Made by a program: the position numbers and the translations under genes. Positions 1-7,587 of a DNA stretch of 64,000 nt are shown here, piece after piece; the first letter of the stretch is position 1, and each line of letters begins with the position of its first letter. The stretch is from Aminobacter ciceronei. Its GTDB lineage: Bacteria > Pseudomonadota > Alphaproteobacteria > Rhizobiales > Rhizobiaceae. The DNA is taken from assembly GCF_014138625.1 (NCBI RefSeq), contig NZ_JACJHY010000009.1, positions 124,001 to 188,000 on the forward strand, given 5' to 3'. The notes under the pieces were generated by a model. It ran no database searches. It saw nothing but the letters and a program-made list of their open reading frames with translations, and had not been told where the DNA came from.

Positions 1-18
1 CCGCCGCCGCGGCCTTCA

Positions 19-867
19 TTGCTGTCGACTGACGTGCACGGCGCAAACGACCCGGCGAAAGCCCTGATGGATACGGTGCGCGTTGCCGATCGCGACCGCT
101 ATCTTGCCGCGCTCTACGCCCCCGAGGACAAGCGGCCGGCGCTTCTGGCGCTCTATGCGTTCAACGCCGAGATTGCAGCCATCCGCGACCGCGTCAGCGA
201 GCCGATGCCCGGTGAGATCAGGCTGCAATGGTGGCGCGACGTCATTGCCTCGGGCAGTCGGGAAGCCGGCGCCGGACATCCGCTCGCCTCAGCCTTGATG
301 GCGGCGATCGAATCCTATCGTCTGCCTGTCGCGGCTTTCGACAACTACCTCGAAGCCCGGATCTTCGATCTCTATGACGACCCGATGCCGTCGCGAACCG
401 ACCTCGAGGGCTATTGCGGCGAGACTGCCTCGGCGCTGATCCAACTGGCTTCGCTGGTGCTCGATGCCGACGGCGCGCCGAAGCATGCGGAGCTTGCGGG
501 CCATGCTGGTTGCGCCCAGGCGATCGCAGGGTTGCTGCGCCTGCTGCCGATGCACCGGGCGCGCGGCCAATGTTATGTGCCACGGGACATCCTTGCTGCG
601 GCCGGCCTGACGCCGGAAGAGTTCGTCGCTGGCATCGACGACCAGAGATCGACTGTCGCCGTCCAGGCGATGATTGCCTTGGCGCGCGAGCATCTCCGTG
701 CCTTCGAACGCGGCGCCAAGGCGCTGCCGCAGTCATTGCGGCCAGCCTTCCTGCCGATTGCGCTGACGCCTGCCTATCTCGACCGCGTCGAGCGCGGCAA
801 AGATGGCATGTCTGTGCTGCGCAAGCATTTCGCCATGGTCGCGACAGCTTCCCGTGGGTGGCGCTAG
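19..867 (+). CDS. Squalene/phytoene synthase family protein
   Basis: A 282-residue all-helical prenyl-synthase-like protein. Near the N terminus it carries DRDRYLAALYAP, then LYAFNAEIAAIRDRVSEP and QWWRD, and around residue 132 YCGETAS. These are hallmarks of the squalene/phytoene synthase superfamily (COG1562), and the short form resembles the alphaproteobacterial branch related to mitochondrial NDUFAF6. The canonical double DXXXD motifs are weak, so true prenyl condensation is uncertain. The frame stays open upstream to the window edge, so the TTG used here may not be the real start; a GTG at 34 is another option. A long palindrome follows its stop codon. Confidence 0.8.
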   Translation: MLSTDVHGANDPAKALMDTVRVADRDRYLAALYAPEDKRPALLALYAFNAEIAAIRDRVSEPMPGEIRLQWWRDVIASGSREAGAGHPLASALMAAIESYRLPVAAFDNYLEARIFDLYDDPMPSRTDLEGYCGETASALIQLASLVLDADGAPKHAELAGHAGCAQAIAGLLRLLPMHRARGQCYVPRDILAAAGLTPEEFVAGIDDQRSTVAVQAMIALAREHLRAFERGAKALPQSLRPAFLPIALTPAYLDRVERGKDGMSVLRKHFAMVATASRGWR

Positions 868-869
868 AC

Positions 870-895
870 TATCGTTGACGTAAACGTCAACGATA
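870..895. promoter_or_regulatory. 26-bp perfect inverted repeat, operator-like
   Basis: Two 12-bp arms (TATCGTTGACGT and its exact complement) are separated by only AA. It starts three bases after the squalene-synthase-like stop codon and lies about 55 bp upstream of the next gene. The two-base centre and lack of a T-run fit a protein-binding operator better than a terminator. The core TTGACGTAAACGTCAA resembles operators of MerR-type regulators such as LiuR. No regulator gene is adjacent, so the binding protein is unknown. Confidence 0.6.
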
Positions 896-949
896 CTAAT
901 CTGCCGCTGAAATCGCCTGGAGAGCGGTTTCGGGAGGACATCTGTTATC

Positions 950-1387
950 ATGAGCTTGCCAATTCTGGTGGCGATGGTCGTCGTCGGCATATCAGCGGTA
1001 GTGGCTGCCGTGCATCTTAGCGGCGGCAGTGCAAAGGCGCAGCTGGCGGGCACGGACCATGCGCTGCAGCGGTTTGCCACTGACTTTCCTGATGTCGCGT
1101 CTCGCGCGGTGCTGCTGACCGAGGACGGCGGCACGGCGTTCCTGCAGCTCGACAACGGCTCCGTCGGTATCGTCCGCGGCATCGGTGACAAGTTTCTCAC
1201 GCGTATCGTGACCGGGGCCGATGTGGCGGCCGTAACTGTCCGCGATGACAGGACCGTAGCGCTGAGCTTGCTCGACTTCACCTGGAAGGGCGGAGACTTC
1301 CGCTTCACGGATGCCGAGGCTGCCGGCGCTGTGGTCGCCGCGCTTTCGGGCAGATCAGGCGCAAGCGGCGAAGGGGATAAGGCGTGA
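950..1387 (+). CDS. Hypothetical membrane-anchored protein
   Basis: A 145-residue protein with one N-terminal hydrophobic segment (about residues 3-22, LPILVAMVVVGISAVVAAV) followed by a soluble, mostly beta-looking domain of about 110 residues. No family is recognised. A GGGAGGA ribosome-binding site lies about 12 bases before the ATG. Its stop codon overlaps the ATG of the sterol desaturase gene (TGATG), so the two are translationally coupled and probably act together at the inner membrane. The upstream palindrome may control both genes. Confidence 0.7.
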   Translation: MSLPILVAMVVVGISAVVAAVHLSGGSAKAQLAGTDHALQRFATDFPDVASRAVLLTEDGGTAFLQLDNGSVGIVRGIGDKFLTRIVTGADVAAVTVRDDRTVALSLLDFTWKGGDFRFTDAEAAGAVVAALSGRSGASGEGDKA

Positions 1388-2337
1388 TGGAGAACTACGA
1401 TTTTCCCAAGGTCACGGAGCTTGCGATTCCGTTCTTCGTGATCGCGATCCTGATAGAGCTTTGGCTTGTTCGCACAGGCCGGGCGAAGGGCGCTTTCGAA
1501 ACGCGTGACACGCTGACGAGCCTGATGATGGGCACAGGAAACGTGGTTGCCGGCCTTTTGCTCGGCGTCGTGTCCTACTGGGCTCTGCTCTGGGTCTGGC
1601 AATTCAGCGTCTTCGACCTTGGCCTGTCGCTCTGGGTGTTCATCACAGCCTTCCTGCTCGATGACCTGCGCTACTACTGGTACCATCGCATCGCCCACCG
1701 CGTGCGCTGGGTCTGGGCCGAGCATGTGAACCACCATTCGAGCCAGCACTACAATCTGTCGACCGCGCTCAGGCAAAGCTGGACCGGCCTGTTCACCGGC
1801 ATGTTCATCCTGCAGATGCCATTGGTGCTGCTCGGCTTCCACCCGGCGGTTATCGCCTTCGTCTTCGGCTTCAACCTGGTCTGGCAGTTCTGGATCCACA
1901 CCGAGGCCATCGGCAGGATGTGGGCGTGGTTCGAGTTCATCTTCAACACGCCGTCACATCATCGGGTGCACCACGCCACCAACCCGCGTTACCTTGACGC
2001 CAATTTTGCCGGCACGCTGATCATCTGGGATCGCATGTTCAGCACTTTCGTCGAGGAACGGGAAGAGGACCTGCCGCGCTACGGTATCGTCCACAACATC
2101 GGCACCTTCAATCCGGTCCGCGTCGCCTTCCATGAATGGATTGGCATGTTCAAGGACGCATTCGCGCCCGGGCTCAGCCTGCGCCAGCGCCTCGGTTACC
2201 TGTTCATGCCGCCGGGCTGGAGCCATGACGGCTCGCGCGAGACCTCGGAAAGCCTGAAAGCCGCCTATGTCAGGCGCAATCCCGGCGAAGCGGGCAAGCC
2301 GGGGCTGCCTGAAGCGGGGCCGATACCTGGCGAGTGA
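1387..2337 (+). CDS. Sterol desaturase / fatty acid hydroxylase family membrane protein
   Basis: A 316-residue integral membrane di-iron enzyme. The histidine clusters of the family are present in order near residues 101-105 (HRIAH), 114-118 (HVNHH) and 192-197 (HHRVHH). Hydrophobic segments lie around residues 12-29, 50-70, 80-93 and 138-168. Such enzymes use O2 to hydroxylate or desaturate lipid substrates; in bacteria the substrate is often a fatty acid or isoprenoid. The start chosen is the ATG overlapping the previous stop codon; a GTG lies one codon upstream. A squalene-synthase-like gene just upstream suggests lipid or isoprenoid modification, but that link is inference. Confidence 0.85.
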   Translation: MENYDFPKVTELAIPFFVIAILIELWLVRTGRAKGAFETRDTLTSLMMGTGNVVAGLLLGVVSYWALLWVWQFSVFDLGLSLWVFITAFLLDDLRYYWYHRIAHRVRWVWAEHVNHHSSQHYNLSTALRQSWTGLFTGMFILQMPLVLLGFHPAVIAFVFGFNLVWQFWIHTEAIGRMWAWFEFIFNTPSHHRVHHATNPRYLDANFAGTLIIWDRMFSTFVEEREEDLPRYGIVHNIGTFNPVRVAFHEWIGMFKDAFAPGLSLRQRLGYLFMPPGWSHDGSRETSESLKAAYVRRNPGEAGKPGLPEAGPIPGE

Positions 2338-2354
2338 CCTCGCGCGCGTGAGCG

Positions 2355-2873
2355 CTAGGACGAGACGTACCGCTCGCGCCGCGTGAAGAACAGGAATCGA
2401 TCAAGCCCGCGGGCGTTGACGTAGGAGCGGACGTCATGGTGCATGCGCCGGGCGACGCTGGCCGATGACGCATTGTCGGTGGCGACAATCGAGCCGATCA
2501 GGGGCTCGGTGGTCCTGGCGAAACCGAAAGCCATGGCGGCGCGGGCGGCTTCGAGCGCGTAGCCGCGTCCGCGCCATTGCGACGCTATGTGATAGCCGAT
2601 TTCCAGCACGCGGGTGCCGCCGGCATCCTGCCAGGTCGGGCCGCAGTCGCCGATCAGCGCACCACTGGTCTTGTCGATGATTGCCCACAGGCCAAAACCG
2701 TCGCGCTGGTAGCGTTCGCGGTTGCGGTCGATCCACTCGATCGCCGCGGCCTCGTTCGTCATCTCCGGATAGAAACGATGGGCATAATCGTCATTGAAGA
2801 CGGACTGGATCGCGACGGCGTCGCCGCGTTCCATTTCCCTGAGCGTCAGCCGTTGCGTTTCCGCAAGCGCCAT
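2355..2873 (-). CDS. GNAT family N-acetyltransferase
   Basis: A 172-residue acetyltransferase of the RimJ/RimL-like GNAT type. The acetyl-CoA-binding motif is visible at about residues 99-108 (SQWRGRGYAL), preceded by the EIGYHI strand. The N terminus (ETQRLTLREME) is the usual first strand. It begins 10 bp after the trmFO stop codon on the same strand, so it is probably co-transcribed with trmFO. A start 39 bases upstream would overlap trmFO and is less likely. The substrate (protein N-terminus or small amine) cannot be read from the sequence. Confidence 0.85.
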   Translation of the reverse strand: MALAETQRLTLREMERGDAVAIQSVFNDDYAHRFYPEMTNEAAAIEWIDRNRERYQRDGFGLWAIIDKTSGALIGDCGPTWQDAGGTRVLEIGYHIASQWRGRGYALEAARAAMAFGFARTTEPLIGSIVATDNASSASVARRMHHDVRSYVNARGLDRFLFFTRRERYVSS

Positions 2874-2883
2874 GGCCTGATGC

Positions 2884-4293
2884 CTACTCTGCGGCCTGTG
2901 CCGCGGGGGCAAGGCCGAGCCAGGCGCGGCAGTCGACGAGCGCGCGCGCCGTCATCGCCTTCTTCTTGGCAACGGTCTTTTCCTTGCCGCGCAGGCGCTT
3001 GCCTTCGACTTTCGGCGCTTCCATGACCGGAAACAGGCCGAAATTGACGTTCATCGGCTGGAACGAGCGCTTGCCAGGCTCGTCGTTCGAGACGATGTGC
3101 CCGCCGGTGATGTGGTTGAGCAGCGCACCGAAGGCGGTGGTCACGGGTGGAGTGCTGATCTGGTGTCCCAAGCGCTGGGCGGCGGCGAAGCGGCCGGCCA
3201 AAAGCCCGATGGCAGCACTTTCGACATAACCCTCGCAACCGGTGATCTGGCCGGCAAAACGCAGGCCCGGTCGCGACGTGAGCTGCAGCGTCGGGTCGAG
3301 CAGGGTCGGCGAGTTGAGATAGGTGTTGCGGTGCAGGCCGCCGAGACGCGCAAATTCGGCGTTTTCCAGCCCCGGAATCATGCGCAGCACATTGACCTGC
3401 TCGCCATGCTTCAGCTTGGTCTGAAAACCGACCATGTTGTACAGTGTGCCGAGCGCATTGTCCTGGCGCAGCTGCACAACTGCATAGGCCTTCACAGTCG
3501 GGTTGTGCGCATTGGTCAGGCCCATCGGCTTCATCGGCCCGTGGCGCAGGGTCTCGCGACCACGCTCGGCCATCACCTCGATCGGCAGGCAGCCGTCGAA
3601 ATAGGGCGTGCCTTCCCACTCCTTGAACTCGGTCTTCTGTCCATCGAGCAGCGCCTGGACGAAGGCGTCGTACTGCTCCTTGTCCATCGGGCAGTTGATG
3701 TAGTCCTTGCCGGTACCGCCGGGGCCGACCTTGTCGTAGCGCGACTGGAACCAGCAGACATTCATGTCGATGCTGTCGAAATGGATGATCGGCGCAATCG
3801 CGTCGAAAAAGGCGAGCGCGTCGGCACCGGTGCTGGCGGCGATCGCCTCGGCCAGCGAAGGTGCGGTGAGCGGGCCGGTTGCGATGATCGTCTGGTCCCA
3901 GTCCTCGGGCGGGAGGCCGGTGATTTCCTCGCGCACGATTGATATCAACGGATGCGCTTCGAGCCGTGCGGTGACGGCATTGGAGAAACCGTCGCGGTCG
4001 ACGGCGAGCGCGCCGCCGGCGGGAACCTGGTTGGCGTCGCCGGCGCTCATGATCAGCGAGCCGGCAAGCCGCATCTCGGCGTGCAGCAGGCCGACGGCGT
4101 TGGTTTCGGCGTCATCCGAGCGGAACGAATTGGAACAGACAAGCTCAGCCAGGCCGTCGGTCTTGTGCGCGTCGGTGCCGCGCACGCCGCGCATTTCATG
4201 CAGGATGACAGGCACGCCGGCCGAAGCCACCTGCCATGCCGCTTCCGATCCGGCGAGACCGCCGCCGATGATGTGAATGGGTTTTGTGCTCAT
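2884..4293 (-). CDS. trmFO: Methylenetetrahydrofolate-tRNA-(uracil-5-)-methyltransferase TrmFO
   Basis: A 469-residue FAD enzyme that methylates U54 in the T-loop of tRNA using methylene-THF and reduced flavin. The N-terminal Rossmann motif [11 protein letters not shown] spans residues 10-20. Family-typical segments such as [24 protein letters not shown] and [12 protein letters not shown] follow, and the length is normal. The frame is open for another 240 codons upstream, but [12 protein letters not shown] is the standard N terminus, so the ATG at 4293 is chosen. The gene diverges from the secreted protein at 4384 with a 90-bp shared upstream region. Confidence 0.95.
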   Translation of the reverse strand: MSTKPIHIIGGGLAGSEAAWQVASAGVPVILHEMRGVRGTDAHKTDGLAELVCSNSFRSDDAETNAVGLLHAEMRLAGSLIMSAGDANQVPAGGALAVDRDGFSNAVTARLEAHPLISIVREEITGLPPEDWDQTIIATGPLTAPSLAEAIAASTGADALAFFDAIAPIIHFDSIDMNVCWFQSRYDKVGPGGTGKDYINCPMDKEQYDAFVQALLDGQKTEFKEWEGTPYFDGCLPIEVMAERGRETLRHGPMKPMGLTNAHNPTVKAYAVVQLRQDNALGTLYNMVGFQTKLKHGEQVNVLRMIPGLENAEFARLGGLHRNTYLNSPTLLDPTLQLTSRPGLRFAGQITGCEGYVESAAIGLLAGRFAAAQRLGHQISTPPVTTAFGALLNHITGGHIVSNDEPGKRSFQPMNVNFGLFPVMEAPKVEGKRLRGKEKTVAKKKAMTARALVDCRAWLGLAPAAQAAE

Positions 4294-4383
4294 GGCGCCG
4301 GAATAATCCCTTGGCCAGGGGAATGCAACGATTGGGCGGCTTGCGAGTTGCGCCCGATGCGGGACAGTCACTAGGATATCGCC

Positions 4384-4977
4384 ATGACGAGACGTACGAT
4401 CATCCTTTTTGCTGGCCTCATATCGATCATGGCCGGCGGTCCGGTCACGGAGGCCGTGGCCGCGCCAGCAAGAACCATCGACATCTGCCATGGTTATGGC
4501 TGCGCCTTTCGTTCGCGCCTCGATCTTGGCCTCGGTGATGACCGCAAGTTGGCATCGATCATGGCTGCCGGCCGTGCCACGCCGGAGGCCGAGCGCAAGG
4601 CGATCGCCCGGGCAGTCAGCTATTTCGAAAAGCGGGCGCAGCAGGTGACAGGCGTGCGCGATCAGCCACGCTCGGAGTTCGGCGCCTCGAAAATACGCGG
4701 ACAGATGGATTGCGTCGATGAGTCGACCAATACCGATGCATTGCTGCGCTACCTCGCGCGTCGCGGCCTGCTCCGCCACCACAAGGTGGAGGCACGCGAT
4801 TCCAGGGGCTTCCTGCTCGATGGCCGCTATCCGCACTGGACGGCGGTGATCCGGGCCCCCGACGGCGTCAAATGGGTTGTCGATTCCTGGTATGCGCCGA
4901 TGGGTGGCGCGCCCGACATCATCCGGCTCAACGACTGGAAGCAGCGTGGTGTGCTGGATAGCGGCGCGCTGAACTAG
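4384..4977 (+). CDS. Secreted protein with a Cys-His-Asp (transglutaminase/papain-like) triad pattern
   Basis: A 197-residue protein with a signal peptide (residues 1-27, cleavage after VAA). The mature part has QMDCVDES (Cys 110), YPHWTAVI (His 151) and WVVDSWY (Asp 167), in the order and spacing of a transglutaminase-like Cys-His-Asp triad. The cysteine sits in a DCVDEST context that recalls the GDCxD motif of bacterial transglutaminase-like proteins. Two more cysteines near residues 35 and 40 may form a disulfide. Catalysis is inference. AGGATATCGCC precedes the ATG. Confidence 0.6.
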   Translation: MTRRTIILFAGLISIMAGGPVTEAVAAPARTIDICHGYGCAFRSRLDLGLGDDRKLASIMAAGRATPEAERKAIARAVSYFEKRAQQVTGVRDQPRSEFGASKIRGQMDCVDESTNTDALLRYLARRGLLRHHKVEARDSRGFLLDGRYPHWTAVIRAPDGVKWVVDSWYAPMGGAPDIIRLNDWKQRGVLDSGALN

Positions 4978-5019
4978 GGCAGTTATCTCCCGAGATCGAA
5001 GGCGCGGCGCCAAAACGAC

Positions 5020-5125
5020 AACACCCGCCGGGGGAGGACCGGCGGGTATTGGTTTTGGTGGTCAGCCTCTGGGAGGAGGAGGAAGCTGACCTATTCGCCT
5101 TTGCCGGGGAGGAGGTCGGCGCAGG
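5020..5125 (-). ncRNA. Cuckoo (CcsR-like) small RNA, copy 2
   Basis: Second copy of a three-hairpin unit. In minus-strand order the hairpins are at 5120-5103 (4-bp stem), 5091-5060 (GGTCAGC/GCTGACC stem) and 5046-5024 (CCCGCCGG/CCGGCGGG stem). Each loop contains CCTCC or CCTCCTCCC, an anti-Shine-Dalgarno sequence. The known cuckoo/CcsR family of alphaproteobacteria has such loops and lies downstream of DUF1127 genes. The offset from copy 1 is 152-154 bp, which indicates tandem duplication. The last hairpin is followed by GTCGTTTTGG and may be the terminator. Confidence 0.75.
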
Positions 5126-5172
5126 CTGAATTCTGTTCGCCAATCGAAGAGGGCGAGGCTCTCGGGCTAACG

Positions 5173-5280
5173 ACACCCGCCGGGGGAGGAGGATCCGGCG
5201 GGGGTGTTAAGGTGGTCAGCTCAATGGGAGGAGAAAGCTGACCGGATCCATCGGGGTCGGGGAGGAGGTCGACCCGGACG
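5173..5280 (-). ncRNA. Cuckoo (CcsR-like) small RNA, copy 1
   Basis: Starts a few bases after the stop codon of the second DUF1127 gene. Minus-strand hairpins: 5275-5254 (6-bp stem GGGTCG/CGACCC), 5243-5214 (perfect 8-bp stem GGTCAGCT/AGCTGACC) and 5207-5173 (long GC-rich stem with a two-base bulge). The loops display CCTCCTCCC or TCTCCTCCC. Architecture and position match the cuckoo/CcsR sRNAs, which in Rhodobacter are stress-induced, processed from a DUF1127 mRNA and affect C1 and central metabolism. Processing in this organism is inferred. Confidence 0.78.
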
Positions 5281-5291
5281 GAAAGCTTGAA

Positions 5292-5432
5292 TTAGATTGC
5301 GCGGCGGGCGATCGACTGGATCTCGCCACGATTGATGCCGAGATCGGCAAGCTGGCGGTTCGACAGACGGCCAAGCTCGTTCACCGTCTCGCGATATGCA
5401 CGCCAGTTGCGGTAAGTGCGGAGCAAGTTCAT
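5292..5432 (-). CDS. DUF1127 small protein, second copy
   Basis: A 46-residue arginine-rich protein beginning MNLLRTYRNWRAYRETV and containing the DUF1127 core ELGRLSNRQLADLGINRGEI. DUF1127 proteins are small RNA-binding or regulatory proteins of alphaproteobacteria, exemplified by CcaF1 of Rhodobacter, which influences maturation of adjacent cuckoo RNAs. It lies 50 bp downstream of a paralogous copy of identical length and directly upstream of the cuckoo RNA pair, so one transcript probably carries all four elements. AAAAGAGAA precedes the start. Confidence 0.9.
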   Translation of the reverse strand: MNLLRTYRNWRAYRETVNELGRLSNRQLADLGINRGEIQSIARRAI

Positions 5433-5482
5433 TTCAGTTCTCTTTTCGGTTCGGACAGGTAGTTTGGGTAGATCGGCTTCGG

Positions 5483-5623
5483 TTAGATCGCCTTGCGAGC
5501 GACGAAGTGGATGTCGCTGCGGGTAATGCCGAGGTCGGTCAGTTCACGGTTCGACAGGCGGCTCAGCTCGGAGACAGTGTCACGGTAGCGGCGCCAGTTG
5601 CGGTAATTGCGGATCAGGTTCAT
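5483..5623 (-). CDS. DUF1127 small protein, first copy
   Basis: A 46-residue basic protein starting MNLIRNYRNWRRYRDTV with the conserved LSNRELTDLGITRSDI segment typical of DUF1127. It is the promoter-proximal gene of the DUF1127/cuckoo RNA transcript. A longer frame exists upstream, but MNLIRNYRNW aligns exactly with the start of the second copy and follows a purine-rich GGAAAACGAAG. The upstream RpoH-like promoter suggests heat-shock or oxidative-stress control. Paralogy with the neighbouring copy indicates local duplication. Confidence 0.9.
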   Translation of the reverse strand: MNLIRNYRNWRRYRDTVSELSRLSNRELTDLGITRSDIHFVARKAI

Positions 5624-5668
5624 CTTCGTTTTCCGTTCGTCTTCTTTTCTCTTCTGTGTACGGGGCGT

Positions 5669-5697
5669 AGATAGGATGCCCTTGCCTAAAATTGAAG
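5669..5697 (-). promoter_or_regulatory. RpoH-type promoter for the DUF1127/cuckoo RNA unit
   Basis: On the minus strand the sequence reads CTTCAA (5697-5692), a 16-bp spacer, then CCTATCT (5675-5669), 46 bp before the first DUF1127 start. The alphaproteobacterial RpoH consensus is CTTGAA, 16-18 bp, CCTATNT, so only one base of the -35 differs. RpoHI/RpoHII promoters drive the DUF1127/cuckoo locus in Rhodobacter, which supports the reading. Confidence 0.7.
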
Positions 5698-5845
5698 CGC
5701 TATGCTCGCATGGCAGCAATGCGTTTTGTGCATTGCAACATTAATGGGCATTAAGGCTTCGGTCATAATTGTGACCGAATCTGAAATTCGCCATGATGAC
5801 AACGGCTTGGCCCTGGTGTGGGCCGTCGGGCAGGGGAAGCGACAT

Positions 5846-6949
5846 ATGGCGAGCTATGCCACCAAGGTGAAGAACGACATCGGCCGTTGGGTCGACAGCG
5901 GGCTCGTCGACCGCGCGACCGGTGACGCGCTGATCCGCGATGTCGAGACCAATGAGCGCAACGGGCTCAATTTCGGTTCGATCCTCGCCATGATGGCGGC
6001 TCTGCTGTTTGCGGCAGCGATCCTGATCCTTGTCGCGGCCAACTGGGAAGCAATACCGCGCCCGGCGCGAGTGGCCTCGCTGTTTGCCGTGATCTTCGCG
6101 GGTTATGTCGGCGGAGCCGTGCTCAAGCAGCGGGACCATGGCGGCTTCGCCGAAGCATTGTGGTTGATCGCTGCCGCGGCCTTTGGCGGTTCGATCGCGC
6201 TGATCGGCCAGATGTACCATTTCTCCGGCGACGAGGCGGCGGCGATCGTCACCTGGTCGATAGGCACGGCCATAGCCGCGGCCGCACTGCGTTCGAATGC
6301 CCTGACTGTCGCCGCCATCGGCATCGCCGACGCATGGCTGGTGACGAAGGGATTTGAGCTGTTCCGCCGCGCGGAGTTTCCGCATCTCTTCATTGTGTTC
6401 ATGGCCGCATACTGGGCGCTGTCGTTCTGGACGCAGAGCCGCGCTGCGCGCCACCTGATCGCGCTGTCGGTCATTCTCTATGCGGTGCTGCTCGGCTTTC
6501 ACTACGAGTCGCTGGAGGTCGGGCTGGTGCTTGCGCTGGTCTCGGCAGCGCTTCTCGCCGCTGCAGCGCTGGCACCTGCGGCTTCGGAGCGCATTGCCCA
6601 GCTTGGCGGGCGGCTGCCGCTGCACGCGCTGATCGGCTTCCTCTCCGGTATGGGCATGGTCCAGCTCGACCAGATGGATGATGCAGGCTTTGTCATCGCC
6701 GCTGCCGTGGCGCTGGCGGTCATCGCGGCCGTGATCGTCTTCCTCGGTCGCGAGAGTCGAGGCTTGCGCTGGATCGCCTATATCGGCTTCGCCTTCGAAT
6801 TGGCGATCGTCTACATGGTGACGGTCGGCTCCATGTTGGGCACGGCAGGCTTCTTCTTCGCAGCTGCAATAATCCTCGCCGGCCTAGCTTATGCGATCAT
6901 CCGCATCGAACGGCGCATGAAATCACAGCCAGCCCAGGGAGCCGCGTGA
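5846..6949 (+). CDS. DUF2157 domain-containing polytopic membrane protein
   Basis: A 367-residue protein. The N-terminal cytoplasmic DUF2157 part (about residues 1-60: DIGRWVDSGLVDRATGDALIRDVE) is followed by roughly ten hydrophobic segments, the first being ILAMMAALLFAAAILILVAANW. The frame is open 48 codons further upstream, but MASYATKVKND behind CAGGGGAAGCGACAT is the start supported by a ribosome-binding site. It overlaps the next gene through ATGA, and DUF2157 proteins are typically paired with GDYXXLXY proteins as here. Molecular function is unknown; an inner-membrane role is likely. Confidence 0.85.
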   Translation: MASYATKVKNDIGRWVDSGLVDRATGDALIRDVETNERNGLNFGSILAMMAALLFAAAILILVAANWEAIPRPARVASLFAVIFAGYVGGAVLKQRDHGGFAEALWLIAAAAFGGSIALIGQMYHFSGDEAAAIVTWSIGTAIAAAALRSNALTVAAIGIADAWLVTKGFELFRRAEFPHLFIVFMAAYWALSFWTQSRAARHLIALSVILYAVLLGFHYESLEVGLVLALVSAALLAAAALAPAASERIAQLGGRLPLHALIGFLSGMGMVQLDQMDDAGFVIAAAVALAVIAAVIVFLGRESRGLRWIAYIGFAFELAIVYMVTVGSMLGTAGFFFAAAIILAGLAYAIIRIERRMKSQPAQGAA

Positions 6950-7557
6950 TGACCCGCTACAAGCTCGTTGTCGCCGCCATTGTCGTGGCCCTGGCGCAAA
7001 TCGGTTTCCTCGGCTGGATGATCGTCGGGCGCGCGGCGATCCTGCGCGACGGCAAGGAAATCCTGCTCAAGGTCGAGCCCGTCGACCCGCGCGACCTGTT
7101 GCGCGGCGACTATGTCAGGCTTGGCTACGACATCTCGCGCATTCCTGTCGAAATCGTCGAAAACCTACCACAGGGTGAAGCGGCGGCCGTGGAAGGATGG
7201 CCGATCGTCGTCCGCTTGAAGAAGGACGCTGATGGGTACTGGCGCGCCAAATCCGCCATGCTCACTACTGACTCGACGATCGCAAGCCCGGATGAGGTCG
7301 ATCTTAGCGGCCAGGTCACCAATGCCTGGAGCCTGACGCCGGGTTCGACCATTAGCGTCGACTACGGCATCGAGCGCTTCTATGTGCCGGAGGGCGAAGG
7401 GTTGGCCATCGAGGAGGAGATGCGCAAGCGCAACTCCGGCGCGGAGCCCGAATTGCGCAGCTTCGGCATCAAGGTGGCGGTCGGCAGCGACGGCACCGGC
7501 CAGATCAAGGCACTGATGGACGGCGACACAATGCTGTTTGAGGAACCGCTCTATTAA
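6949..7557 (+). CDS. GDYXXLXY domain-containing protein
   Basis: A protein of about 202 residues with a single N-terminal transmembrane segment (LVVAAIVVALAQIGFLGWMIV) and a periplasmic domain. The family motif GDYVRLGYD lies near residues 48-56, after VDPRDLLR. The ATG overlaps the DUF2157 stop codon; a GTG sits one codon upstream. The conserved pairing with DUF2157 suggests a membrane complex, but no biochemical role is established. The gene ends 30 bp before the convergent glycosyltransferase gene, with no clear terminator between. Confidence 0.88.
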   Translation: MTRYKLVVAAIVVALAQIGFLGWMIVGRAAILRDGKEILLKVEPVDPRDLLRGDYVRLGYDISRIPVEIVENLPQGEAAAVEGWPIVVRLKKDADGYWRAKSAMLTTDSTIASPDEVDLSGQVTNAWSLTPGSTISVDYGIERFYVPEGEGLAIEEEMRKRNSGAEPELRSFGIKVAVGSDGTGQIKALMDGDTMLFEEPLY

Positions 7558-7587
7558 GGCATCAAGACAGGGCAAGTCCGCTGGCGT

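Noticed and set aside
733-1899. A 388-codon minus-strand open frame
   Set aside because: It runs across two different plus-strand genes and an operator palindrome and shows no domain.
5018-5275. Short repeats that could suggest a CRISPR or REP array
   Set aside because: Only two units of about 152 bp, each made of three different hairpins with CCTCC loops, next to DUF1127 genes. This fits tandem small RNAs, not CRISPR spacers.
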